A stretch of 15,765 nt of DNA from Thermoplasmata archaeon. GTDB taxonomy: Archaea > Thermoplasmatota > DTKX01 > GCA-020343715. Positions 8,073-13,831 of the stretch are shown piece by piece (within the stretch, counting starts at the first letter, position 1; every line of letters begins with the position of its first letter). The position numbers and the translations under genes were made by a program. The notes beneath the pieces are model-generated. The model was not told the origin of the DNA. It was given only the letters and a program-made list of their open reading frames with translations, and did not search any database. The stretch covers positions 2,237,837-2,253,601 of the forward strand of contig CP070808.1 of NCBI GenBank assembly GCA_020343715.1. The letters run 5' to 3'.

Positions 8073-8150
8073 TGGTGGGCCCGCCCAGATTTGAACTGGA
8101 GTCTATGCGTCCCGAACGCACAAGTATGGACCAAGCTAACCCACGGGCCC
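8073..8150 (-). tRNA. tRNA-Pro (anticodon CGG), CCA encoded
   Basis: A full cloverleaf can be folded by eye. The acceptor stem is GGGCCCG with CGGGCCC; the D arm contains the AGCTTGG loop; the anticodon stem is GTGCG/CGCAT around the loop TTCGGGA, with anticodon CGG at 8112-8114. There is a four-base variable loop, a T stem TCCAG/CTGGG around TTCAAAT, discriminator A at 8076 and an encoded CCA at 8073-8075. There is no intron. The first D-stem pair is G-U and the fourth is a T-T mismatch, both tolerable. It lies between the nitrilase-like gene and the RibD-like gene, on their strand. Confidence 0.93.
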
Positions 8151-8180
8151 GGGTTGTGGGGGGAGGGAGCGAACAGGTGG

Positions 8181-8188
8181 TATATTTA
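8181..8188 (-). promoter_or_regulatory. TATA box for tRNA-Pro
   Basis: TAAATATA on the minus strand is centred about 35 bases before the first tRNA base, predicting a start near 8160 and a 5' leader of about ten bases for RNase P to remove. It lies just past the stop of the nitrilase-like gene. It may also drive the RibD-like gene through the tRNA. Confidence 0.65.
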
Positions 8189-8216
8189 GGTTATGTTGAC
8201 AGGACTGAGTGAGGTC

Positions 8217-9059
8217 TCAGCAAAGGTCCTCGGGCACCAGGTCCTGGTGGGAGAACTTCTTGCGCATGGCGCGGAGGGCGCGCAGGTCGAACTCGACGAC
8301 GCCCAGGTCCTCCTCCTCCTCCATGCGGTGGCGGATGTCGACGCCGTCGGCCACCTCCATCACGCCGTACTTGACCGTCCGGGGGCTGACGGCGATGGAG
8401 CCTCCCAGGTACTGGCGCTTCATGAACTCGCCCAGCTGTCCCACCGCGGCGACGGGGACGCTGTTGGAGTTGCACCGGGTTATGATGGCGGCCTGCATCG
8501 TCTCCCGCTCCTCGATGGAGGAGACGCTGATCTGGCCCAGTAGGATCTCCGCGTCCTTGTCCACCAGGATGCGGGCCACCTTGGACACGGCGGCGTCGTA
8601 GCCCGCCAGGATGCCGACCTTGATCCCGTCTATCTCCACGGGCTCCACCACGTCCACCTTGTCGAACCACGGACGCTCGGTGGGGTTGTACACCGCCTTG
8701 TTGACCATGCCCAGTATCTCACCGCGCCGGCCGATGGCCACCGACGTCAGGTACTGCTCCCGGGGCTGCTCGTTGACCCGGTTGCGCGTGATACCGCAGA
8801 CGATGTTGATGCGTGACCGCTTGGCCTGGGCCTGGAGCTCGGCTATCTGCTCGTTGGGCAGCTCCGAGACGGGGATGTCGCCCAAGAAGTACTCACCGAA
8901 GATTACGACCCGGCACTTGGCCCTGGCCGCCCGCTTGGTGAAGTCCCGCGCCTTCAGGAGGTTCTCCTCGGCCGAGCCGGGACGGGTCCAGTCATAGGAC
9001 ATCTGTGCGATGCCCACCTTGAACGTGTCCACCAAGATAGCATCCCCGCGATTGGCCAT
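8217..9059 (-). CDS. Carbon-nitrogen hydrolase (nitrilase) superfamily protein without the catalytic cysteine
   Basis: The 280-residue protein has the nitrilase-superfamily plan: a start strand KVGIAQM (14-20), the first catalytic Glu E56 in FGEYF, the catalytic Lys K121 in ILGMVNKAVY, and the strand VGILAGYDAAVS (148-159). In active members that last motif is (I/L)CYD with a nucleophilic Cys; here the matching residue is Gly153 (codon GGC at 8601-8603, one base from TGC). Active enzymes hydrolyse amides or nitriles through the Glu-Lys-Cys triad, so this copy should not work that way. It could be a pseudoenzyme that binds a ligand or partner. The ATG at 9059 lies about 25 bases after an A/T-richer stretch, consistent with a leaderless transcript. 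The gene diverges from the mevalonate operon. The family call is firm; the present role is unknown. Confidence 0.8.
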   Translation of the reverse strand: MANRGDAILVDTFKVGIAQMSYDWTRPGSAEENLLKARDFTKRAARAKCRVVIFGEYFLGDIPVSELPNEQIAELQAQAKRSRINIVCGITRNRVNEQPREQYLTSVAIGRRGEILGMVNKAVYNPTERPWFDKVDVVEPVEIDGIKVGILAGYDAAVSKVARILVDKDAEILLGQISVSSIEERETMQAAIITRCNSNSVPVAAVGQLGEFMKRQYLGGSIAVSPRTVKYGVMEVADGVDIRHRMEEEEDLGVVEFDLRALRAMRKKFSHQDLVPEDLC

Positions 9060-9076
9060 GCAAGGGACGGTGCGAC

Positions 9077-9087
9077 CATAAGGTTTT
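9077..9087 (-). promoter_or_regulatory. Possible TATA-like element of the nitrilase-like gene
   Basis: AAAACCTTATG on the minus strand lies 18-28 bases before the ATG at 9059, the spacing for a leaderless mRNA. It is a weak match to the archaeal consensus, and it is the only A/T-rich patch at the right distance. Confidence 0.35.
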
Positions 9088-9154
9088 CGCAGTCCCAGGA
9101 CGGTTGGGGGAATCTTAGGGGGTCCGATGTTCGCCGAAGGGAGGGTTCGGCAAG

Positions 9155-9163
9155 TTTTTTATA
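9155..9163 (+). promoter_or_regulatory. TATA box of the mevalonate-entry operon
   Basis: TTTTTTATA in GC-rich surroundings is centred 29 bases before the ATG at 9188. It predicts transcription starting at about 9185, so the first gene would be read as a leaderless or near-leaderless message. It is the only good promoter ahead of the four-gene operon. Confidence 0.7.
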
Positions 9164-9187
9164 CCCCTCGTCCTATCGCGCCGGTTG

Positions 9188-9868
9188 ATGCGAGAGGAGT
9201 TCGCGGAGAAGATAGCCGGGGAGATCGTCCTGTCCAGCGAGCCAGGCAAGACCCTTCGGAAGTGGCGCCAGGTCTTCGGCGTGTCCCAGAAGGAGCTGGC
9301 CGGAGAGATGGGCATCTCCCACAGCGTCGTCTCCGACTACGAGGGGGGCCGGAGGAGGTCCCCCACCATCGCCACGGTCCGCAGGGTGGTCAACGCCCTG
9401 CTGACCATCGACGAGCGTCGCGGCTCGCCCACCATCTCCAAGTACCAGGTGAGGGAGGAGGGCCGTGCCATCGTGAGCATGCGGGAGTTCCCCGTGGGGG
9501 TCACCTGCCATGACTTCATCGACCTGGTCGAGGGCGAGATAGTCTGGGGCGAGAAGGCGCTGGAGAAGCGCCTGTACGGCTACACCCTCCTCGACTCCCT
9601 GAAGGTCATAACGTCCCTCACCTCCTTCGACTACCTCCAGATATATGGATGGAGCCAGGAGCGCGCCCTCATCTTCATGGGCGTGGAGTACGGACGCAGC
9701 CCGATGGTGGCCATCAGGGCCCATCCCCTCAAGCCGGGGATGGTCGTCTACTACAAACCCAAGAACGTGGACGAGCTGGCCGTTAGGCTGGCGGAGATAG
9801 AGGACATCCCCCTGGTGATCACCGAGATGGACATCGACCGCATGATCAAGGTACTGGCCAAGATCTAG
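9188..9868 (+). CDS. XRE-type HTH transcriptional regulator (COG1709-like)
   Basis: The 226-residue protein has a Cro/C1-type helix-turn-helix near the N-terminus (about residues 21-72), with the helix pair [20 protein letters not shown] at 33-52 followed by a basic GGRRR. A conserved C-terminal domain of about 150 residues follows, which I take to be regulatory or ligand-binding. This layout matches the archaeal predicted regulators of COG1709. The gene opens the operon, 25 bases before HMG-CoA synthase and with no separate promoter between them, so it is a natural candidate for controlling isoprenoid-lipid synthesis and its own operon. The ATG at 9188 is preferred; a TTG directly before it is the only close alternative. 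The ligand is unknown. Confidence 0.82.
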   Translation: MREEFAEKIAGEIVLSSEPGKTLRKWRQVFGVSQKELAGEMGISHSVVSDYEGGRRRSPTIATVRRVVNALLTIDERRGSPTISKYQVREEGRAIVSMREFPVGVTCHDFIDLVEGEIVWGEKALEKRLYGYTLLDSLKVITSLTSFDYLQIYGWSQERALIFMGVEYGRSPMVAIRAHPLKPGMVVYYKPKNVDELAVRLAEIEDIPLVITEMDIDRMIKVLAKI

Positions 9869-9893
9869 GGCCCGGAATGTAGAGGGTTTTACC

Positions 9894-10952
9894 ATGGATG
9901 TGGGCATACTCAGCTATGGAATATGGATACCCCGCCACCGCATCGCGACGGAGGAGATCGCGAGGGTGTGGGGCAAGGACGGGGCCGCCATGGCCGCCGG
10001 CCTCGGGGTGAAGAGCAAGTCGGTCCCCACCGTCGACGAGGACGTGGTGACCATGGCCGTGGAGGCGGCGGAGATGGCGATGCGACGCTGCCGGATGGAC
10101 CGGGAGGGCATCGGCGCCATCTACGTGGGCTCCGAGTCCCACCCCTACGCCGTCAAGCCCACCGCCACCATCGTGGCCGCCGCCATCGGCGCGGCCCCGG
10201 ACATGACTGCGGCGGACTTCGAGTTCGCCTGCAAGGCGGGCACCGCCGCCATCCAGACCTGCATGGGCCTGGTCAAGTCGGGCATGATAGAGGGCGGCTT
10301 CGCCATCGGGGCCGACACCTCCCAGGGTGCTCCCGGCGACGCGTTGGAGTACTCCGCCTCCGCGGGCGCCGCCGCTTACCTCATCGCCTCGGGCCCCGAC
10401 ATCATCGCACGCATCGACCACACCCTCTCGTACACCACGGACACCCCCGACTTCTGGCGGCGTGAGGGGCAGAGGTACCCCTCCCACGGCGGTCGCTTCA
10501 CCGGAGTGCCCGCCTACTTCAAGCACGTGGTGACCACGGGCCAGAAGATGATGGAGGCCGCGGGGACCGGCCCCGAGGACTACGACCATGTGGTGGTGCA
10601 CCAGCCCAACGGCAAGTTCCCTGTCAGGGCCGCCAAGCAGCTGGGCTTCCCCATCGAGAAGGTGCAGCAGGGCCTGCTCACCCCCGTCATCGGCAACACA
10701 TACAGCGCCTCGGTGCCCCTGGGCCTTGCGTCCATCCTGGACGTGGCCAGCCCCGGCGACCGCATCCTGGTCGTCTCCTACGGCTCCGGGGCGGGTTCCG
10801 ACGCCTTCGACATGACCGTCACCGACGCCATAGAGAACTATGTCCGCGAGGGTGACGACCTGGTGGAGACCCGGGTGGCCTACAACAAGTTCATCGACTA
10901 CTCGACCTACGCGAAGTTCCGCGGCAAGATCCTCATGGGGGACGGCGAATGA
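9894..10952 (+). CDS. Hydroxymethylglutaryl-CoA synthase, archaeal type
   Basis: This enzyme condenses acetyl-CoA with acetoacetyl-CoA to give HMG-CoA, the entry to the mevalonate route for archaeal membrane lipids. The 352 residues match the archaeal family length of about 350. The catalytic residues are all present: Glu81 in [12 protein letters not shown], Cys113 in [11 protein letters not shown], and His236 in [11 protein letters not shown], with the [12 protein letters not shown] loop at 267-278. The ATG at 9894 follows GAGGG seven bases upstream. The last four bases overlap the thiolase-like gene (ATGA). In methanogens this enzyme forms a channelled complex with acetoacetyl-CoA thiolase bridged by a DUF35 protein, and the same gene order is found here, so a similar complex is expected. 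Confidence 0.95.
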   Translation: MDVGILSYGIWIPRHRIATEEIARVWGKDGAAMAAGLGVKSKSVPTVDEDVVTMAVEAAEMAMRRCRMDREGIGAIYVGSESHPYAVKPTATIVAAAIGAAPDMTAADFEFACKAGTAAIQTCMGLVKSGMIEGGFAIGADTSQGAPGDALEYSASAGAAAYLIASGPDIIARIDHTLSYTTDTPDFWRREGQRYPSHGGRFTGVPAYFKHVVTTGQKMMEAAGTGPEDYDHVVVHQPNGKFPVRAAKQLGFPIEKVQQGLLTPVIGNTYSASVPLGLASILDVASPGDRILVVSYGSGAGSDAFDMTVTDAIENYVREGDDLVETRVAYNKFIDYSTYAKFRGKILMGDGE

Positions 10953-12115
10953 GGGAAGTGGCAATCGTCGGGGCCGCCATGACCAAGTTCGGCGAGCTTT
11001 GGGACCGGAGCCTACGGGACATCGGCCTGGAGAGCGGCATGCGCGCCCTCATGGACGCGAGCATGGAGACCGAGGACATCCACGCCCTCTTCTTGGGCAA
11101 CATGTCCGCCGGGCGCTTCATCCAGCAGGAGCACATCGGGGCCCTGATAGCGGACCACGCCGGTCTGGCCGACCGGGCCGTCCCCGCCACTCGCGTGGAG
11201 GCGGGAGGTGCGTCGGGGGGCCTTGCCCTCCACCAGGCGTACACCGCCGTCGCCTCGGGCATGCACGACGTGGTCATGGTCGGGGGCGCCGAGAAGATGA
11301 CGGACGTGTCCGACGCCGACGCGGAGGAGACCATGTCCTTCGCCGCGGACCAGGAGTGGGAGGTGTTCTTCGGGGCCTCCCTGGCGTCCCTGTACGCCCT
11401 CATGGCCCGCCGGCACATGCACGACTTCGGCACCACGTTGGAGCAGATGGCCCACGTGGCCGTCAAGAACCACGAGCACGGCTCGGGCAACCCCAACGCC
11501 CAGTTCAAGAACAAGTTGCGCATCGAGCAGGTCCTCGGGGCGGGCCGAGTGGCCGAGCCCCTGGGTATGCTCGACTGCTCGCCCATCTCCGACGGGGGAG
11601 CCGCCGTGGTGCTGACCACGTTGGACCGGGCGAAGGAGATGACCGACACCCCCGTCGTCATCACGGGCGCCGCCCAGGCCTCGGACACACTGGCCCTCCA
11701 CGACCGTTGGTCCCTCACCTCACAGCGGGCCACCCGCACCGCGGCTGGCCGCGCATTCTCCCAGTCGGGCAGGACCATCGACGACATGGACCTGATGGAG
11801 GTCAACGACGGGTTCACCATCGGCGAGATCATCGCCCTGGAGGACCTGGGCATGGCGGAGGCCGGACAGGGAGGCCGCCTCGCCGAGGAGGGGGTCACCG
11901 CCCTGGGCGGGAAGACACCCGTGAACACCTCGGGAGGGCTCAAGGCCAGGGGGAACCCCCCCGGCGCCACCGGCATCGCCCAGGTGGTCGAGGTCTACGA
12001 CCAGCTCATGGGCAGGGCCGAGGGGCGCCAGGTTGAGGACGCCCGCATCGGGCTCGCTCAGAACGTGGGCGGCACCGGTGCGACCGTCACCGTGCACGTG
12101 ATGGAGGTGGCCTAG
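10949..12115 (+). CDS. Archaeal acetoacetyl-CoA thiolase homologue with all catalytic residues replaced
   Basis: The 388-residue protein matches archaeal SCP2-type thiolases along its whole length: N-terminal [23 protein letters not shown] (51-55), GGAEKMTD (112-119), [24 protein letters not shown] (208-221), [15 protein letters not shown] and [10 protein letters not shown]. The nucleophilic Cys of the EAACASGG motif is Gly87 (EAGGASGG, codon GGT at 11207-11209). The HDCF motif reads NDGF (N286, G288), the GHP motif reads GNPPGATG (N336), and THNVGG reads AQNVGG (Q371). Active family members make acetoacetyl-CoA from two acetyl-CoA; this copy should not. The frame is intact, uses neighbour-like codons and is coupled to HMG-CoA synthase, so it appears to be kept for a non-catalytic, probably structural, role. 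The family comparison is from memory of homologues; the residue changes are seen directly. Confidence 0.88.
   Translation: MREVAIVGAAMTKFGELWDRSLRDIGLESGMRALMDASMETEDIHALFLGNMSAGRFIQQEHIGALIADHAGLADRAVPATRVEAGGASGGLALHQAYTAVASGMHDVVMVGGAEKMTDVSDADAEETMSFAADQEWEVFFGASLASLYALMARRHMHDFGTTLEQMAHVAVKNHEHGSGNPNAQFKNKLRIEQVLGAGRVAEPLGMLDCSPISDGGAAVVLTTLDRAKEMTDTPVVITGAAQASDTLALHDRWSLTSQRATRTAAGRAFSQSGRTIDDMDLMEVNDGFTIGEIIALEDLGMAEAGQGGRLAEEGVTALGGKTPVNTSGGLKARGNPPGATGIAQVVEVYDQLMGRAEGRQVEDARIGLAQNVGGTGATVTVHVMEVA
12103..12110 (+). promoter_or_regulatory. Shine-Dalgarno site of the DUF35 gene
   Basis: GGAGGTGG lies five bases before the ATG at 12116, inside the end of the thiolase-like gene. It fixes the DUF35 start directly after the preceding TAG, with no spacer. 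Confidence 0.6.
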
Positions 12116-12559
12116 ATGGCTGGCGTCCGCTTCTGGAGGGAGTTCGACACCCGCTACCGGATGCTTGCCACCAAGTGTCCGTCCTGCGGCCTCGTCTACT
12201 TCCCTCCCCGCCCCGTCTGTAGGAAGTGCAGGCGTTCGTCGGTGGGCAAGATGGAGAAGGTCCCCCTGCCCTCCAAGGGCACCATCGTCTCGTTCACGGT
12301 GGTCCACCAGGGGCAGAAGGGCTTCGAGGCCCAGGTCCCCTACGTCATGGCCATCGTGGAGTTCGAGGGGGGCGTCACCGTCCTCGGCCAGGTGGTGGAC
12401 TGCGACCCCGACGTGGTCGATATAGGCATGGAGGTCAAACCCGTCTTCCGTCGCGTTCGCGAGGAGGGCGAGGCCGGTGTCATACACTACGGCTACAAGT
12501 TCGCCCCGCCCTGCTTCCCGACCTGCTCGGACGATGAGCTGGGCTCGAACGTGGAGTGA
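12116..12559 (+). CDS. DUF35 zinc-ribbon / OB-fold acyl-CoA-binding protein
   Basis: The 147-residue protein begins with the short helix FWREFDTRYRM, then a rubredoxin-like zinc ribbon with C21, C24, C35 and C38 (CPSC and CRKC). An OB-fold half follows, with GTIVSFTVVHQGQKGF, VPYVMAIVEFEGGVTVLGQVV and a final HYGYKF strand. In methanogens the DUF35 partner bridges HMG-CoA synthase and thiolase and shapes the shared CoA-binding site. Its place directly after those genes, with zero spacing and a strong ribosome-binding site, supports that job here. It has a tail of about 18 residues after the usual end, with two extra Cys (PPCFPTC), whose function I cannot tell. It is the last gene of the operon and converges on the next gene 29 bases away. 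Confidence 0.92.
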   Translation: MAGVRFWREFDTRYRMLATKCPSCGLVYFPPRPVCRKCRRSSVGKMEKVPLPSKGTIVSFTVVHQGQKGFEAQVPYVMAIVEFEGGVTVLGQVVDCDPDVVDIGMEVKPVFRRVREEGEAGVIHYGYKFAPPCFPTCSDDELGSNVE

Positions 12560-12588
12560 GGGACTCTCAGGGGGCCCGAGGAAGGAAC

Positions 12589-12918
12589 CTAGAGCTTGCC
12601 TTCCTTGGCCTTCTTGTTGAGGCGCTTCTTCCGCTCCTTCGAGTTGAAGCCCGTGGCCGCCTCCAGGAAACTGTTGTAGCGGCGAATGGTCTCGCTTGCC
12701 TCCTCTGGGGTGACCTCGGGGTTCGAGGTGGAGAGTACCTCCAGCTCGGACTTGGACAGCATCTTGGCCCTCAGGGGCTTGAGGGCGCCGTACTCTACCA
12801 TGTGCCACCCCTCGCCGTCCACTTCGACGTTGGAGTCGAAGGTCTCCTCCATGAGCATCTTCAGACCATCCCCGTCTATGGTCTTCCAGTGGCCGCGCTT
12901 GATGTCCTGGACCGTCAT
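12589..12918 (-). CDS. Small DUF5611-like archaeal protein
   Basis: The protein has 109 residues, beginning MTVQDIKRGHWKTIDGDGLK. The KRGH-(T/K)-x-x-x-GDGL start and the following WHMVEYGALKPL strand resemble a small archaeal family I recall as DUF5611; this assignment is tentative and no function is known. The C-terminal tail is strongly basic (SKERKKRLNKKAK), which might contact nucleic acid. I chose the ATG at 12918: an AATTAAA box lies 26 bases upstream, and AGGAG sits eight bases before the ATG, whereas longer starts would run through the promoter. The gene diverges from the zinc-finger gene. Confidence 0.7.
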   Translation of the reverse strand: MTVQDIKRGHWKTIDGDGLKMLMEETFDSNVEVDGEGWHMVEYGALKPLRAKMLSKSELEVLSTSNPEVTPEEASETIRRYNSFLEAATGFNSKERKKRLNKKAKEGKL

Positions 12919-12940
12919 CCGCACCTCTCCTGTCGAAGGG

Positions 12941-12947
12941 TTTAATT
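12941..12947. promoter_or_regulatory. Symmetric A/T box between divergent small genes
   Basis: TTTAATT (AATTAAA on the other strand) is the only such patch in the 64-base gap. It is centred 26 bases from the minus-strand ATG at 12918 and 39 bases from the plus-strand ATG at 12983, so one site could serve both genes. That dual use is inference. Confidence 0.45.
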
Positions 12948-12982
12948 GCCTTATCCTTCTATTAGCTTTCGGAGGGAGAGCG

Positions 12983-13189
12983 ATGAAGGTAATGGTGACC
13001 TGCGCAGAGTGTGGAAGGCCCACGGGGACGTCCTGCCAGCTCTGCGGCCGGCCCGTCTGCCGCGATCACTCGACCCCTCAGGGACCGGGTCAGGTGGTGT
13101 GCCACAGGTGCGCCGGCGGACGCACTGCTGAGGGGTCGGTCCGTCCCGACGGCCCCTCCCATCACGAGGGTCCCAGGGGCATGGATTGA
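12983..13189 (+). CDS. Small two-site zinc-finger protein
   Basis: The protein has 68 residues, too short for many gene callers. Eight potential zinc ligands are spaced as C7-x2-C10, C18-x2-C21, C26-x2-H29 and C40-x2-C43, the pattern of a cross-braced two-zinc module like the B-box/AN1-type fingers of small archaeal proteins. The rest of the chain is a Gly/Pro/His-rich tail of low complexity. The ribosome-binding site GGAGGGAG (12971-12978) lies four bases before the ATG. Coding is supported by the Cys pattern, the ribosome-binding site and the tight fit between neighbours: its stop is one base from the end of the convergent TPR gene. The function is unknown; binding protein or RNA is typical of such fingers. 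Confidence 0.75.
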   Translation: MKVMVTCAECGRPTGTSCQLCGRPVCRDHSTPQGPGQVVCHRCAGGRTAEGSVRPDGPSHHEGPRGMD

Positions 13190-13190
13190 A

Positions 13191-13688
13191 TCAGCCGAGT
13201 AGGCGCTTGGCGCCATCCTCGTCCAGGTCTAGGCTCCGGATCAGGTAGATGAGGCTCTTGCGGACAACGGGCTCCCTGTCCGCCTCGGATGCATCCTCGC
13301 CCAGCTTCGCCATCCAAGCGTAGTAGTACTCCAGGCCGAACTCCGAGAAGTAGAGGTAGCTGTTCTCGGGGTCCACCTCGGCGGCCTTGTTGTAGCTCTC
13401 CTCGGCCAGCTCCCACTCGCCCGCCTCCAGGGAGAAGGAGCCCAGGCGTGCCAGGTAGAAGGCGTTGTCCGGCTCCAGGTCGATGGCCATCCGGTAGTCG
13501 GCGATGATCTCCTCGGCGGACACCTTGGGGACGCCCAGGGCCGCCTCCGCCTTCCCGAAGTGGGCAGCGGGCTCCTCCGGGTCCAGCTTGATGGCCCTCT
13601 TGAACTTGGAGAGGGCGGCCTTGAAATCCATCTCGGCCAGCTTCCTCTCGCCGGCCTTTATCTCCTTCTCTGCGTCCGGCATCTTCAT
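13191..13688 (-). CDS. TPR-repeat protein
   Basis: The 165-residue soluble, acidic protein has at least two clear tetratricopeptide units: GERKLAEMDFKAALSKFKRAIKLDPEEP (about 13-40) and a degenerate continuation ending YRMAIDLEPDN (65-75), then ARLGSFSLEAGEWELAEESYNKAAEVDPEN (80-109). A helical, Tyr-rich tail follows. TPRs bind other proteins; the partner is unknown. The ATG at 13688 is chosen because the TATA-like CCTTTATGT at 13727-13735 lies about 43 bases upstream, inside any longer version. The ATG at 13682 (two codons in) is an alternative. Confidence 0.82.
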   Translation of the reverse strand: MKMPDAEKEIKAGERKLAEMDFKAALSKFKRAIKLDPEEPAAHFGKAEAALGVPKVSAEEIIADYRMAIDLEPDNAFYLARLGSFSLEAGEWELAEESYNKAAEVDPENSYLYFSEFGLEYYYAWMAKLGEDASEADREPVVRKSLIYLIRSLDLDEDGAKRLLG

Positions 13689-13726
13689 CACCAGGCAACG
13701 GGGAAATGAAGTACAAGTCGGCCCCG

Positions 13727-13735
13727 ACATAAAGG
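13727..13735 (-). promoter_or_regulatory. TATA-like box of the TPR gene
   Basis: CCTTTATGT on the minus strand predicts a start near 13705 and a leader of about 17 bases before the ATG at 13688. It is one of two A/T-containing patches in the 143-base divergent gap. Confidence 0.45.
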
Positions 13736-13790
13736 TTCCGGTACCAGTATCGCCGGGGTGAGCTGACGGGCCCAACCATCCCCGCAAGGG

Positions 13791-13796
13791 TTATGA
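13791..13796 (+). promoter_or_regulatory. TATA-like box of the 3'-end surface-protein gene
   Basis: TTATGA lies 38 bases before the ATG at 13832, predicting a start near 13819 and a short leader carrying the ribosome-binding site GAGGGTGA (13821-13828). It is a weak consensus match. Confidence 0.4.
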
Positions 13797-13831
13797 CCTG
13801 GGCGGGCCATCACAATGGCAGAGGGTGACCC

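Noticed and set aside
8073..8150. Intron in tRNA-Pro
   Set aside because: The anticodon arm folds continuously with a seven-base loop and needs no intron removed.
9846..10964. Long open frame (372 codons) antisense to HMG-CoA synthase
   Set aside because: It is a shadow of the GC-rich codon pattern: composition rich in Gly/His/Val with no family motif, while the opposite strand has a full catalytic signature.
10949..12115. Frameshift or pseudogene explanation for the altered thiolase
   Set aside because: The frame is unbroken, full length, coupled to HMGS, carries a strong site for the next gene, and conserved blocks flank every changed residue.
11720..12808. Long antisense frame (362 codons) over the thiolase-like and DUF35 genes
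   Set aside because: It covers two convincing genes on the plus strand and part of the DUF5611-like gene, and shows low-complexity His/Gly/Leu composition without a ribosome-binding site.
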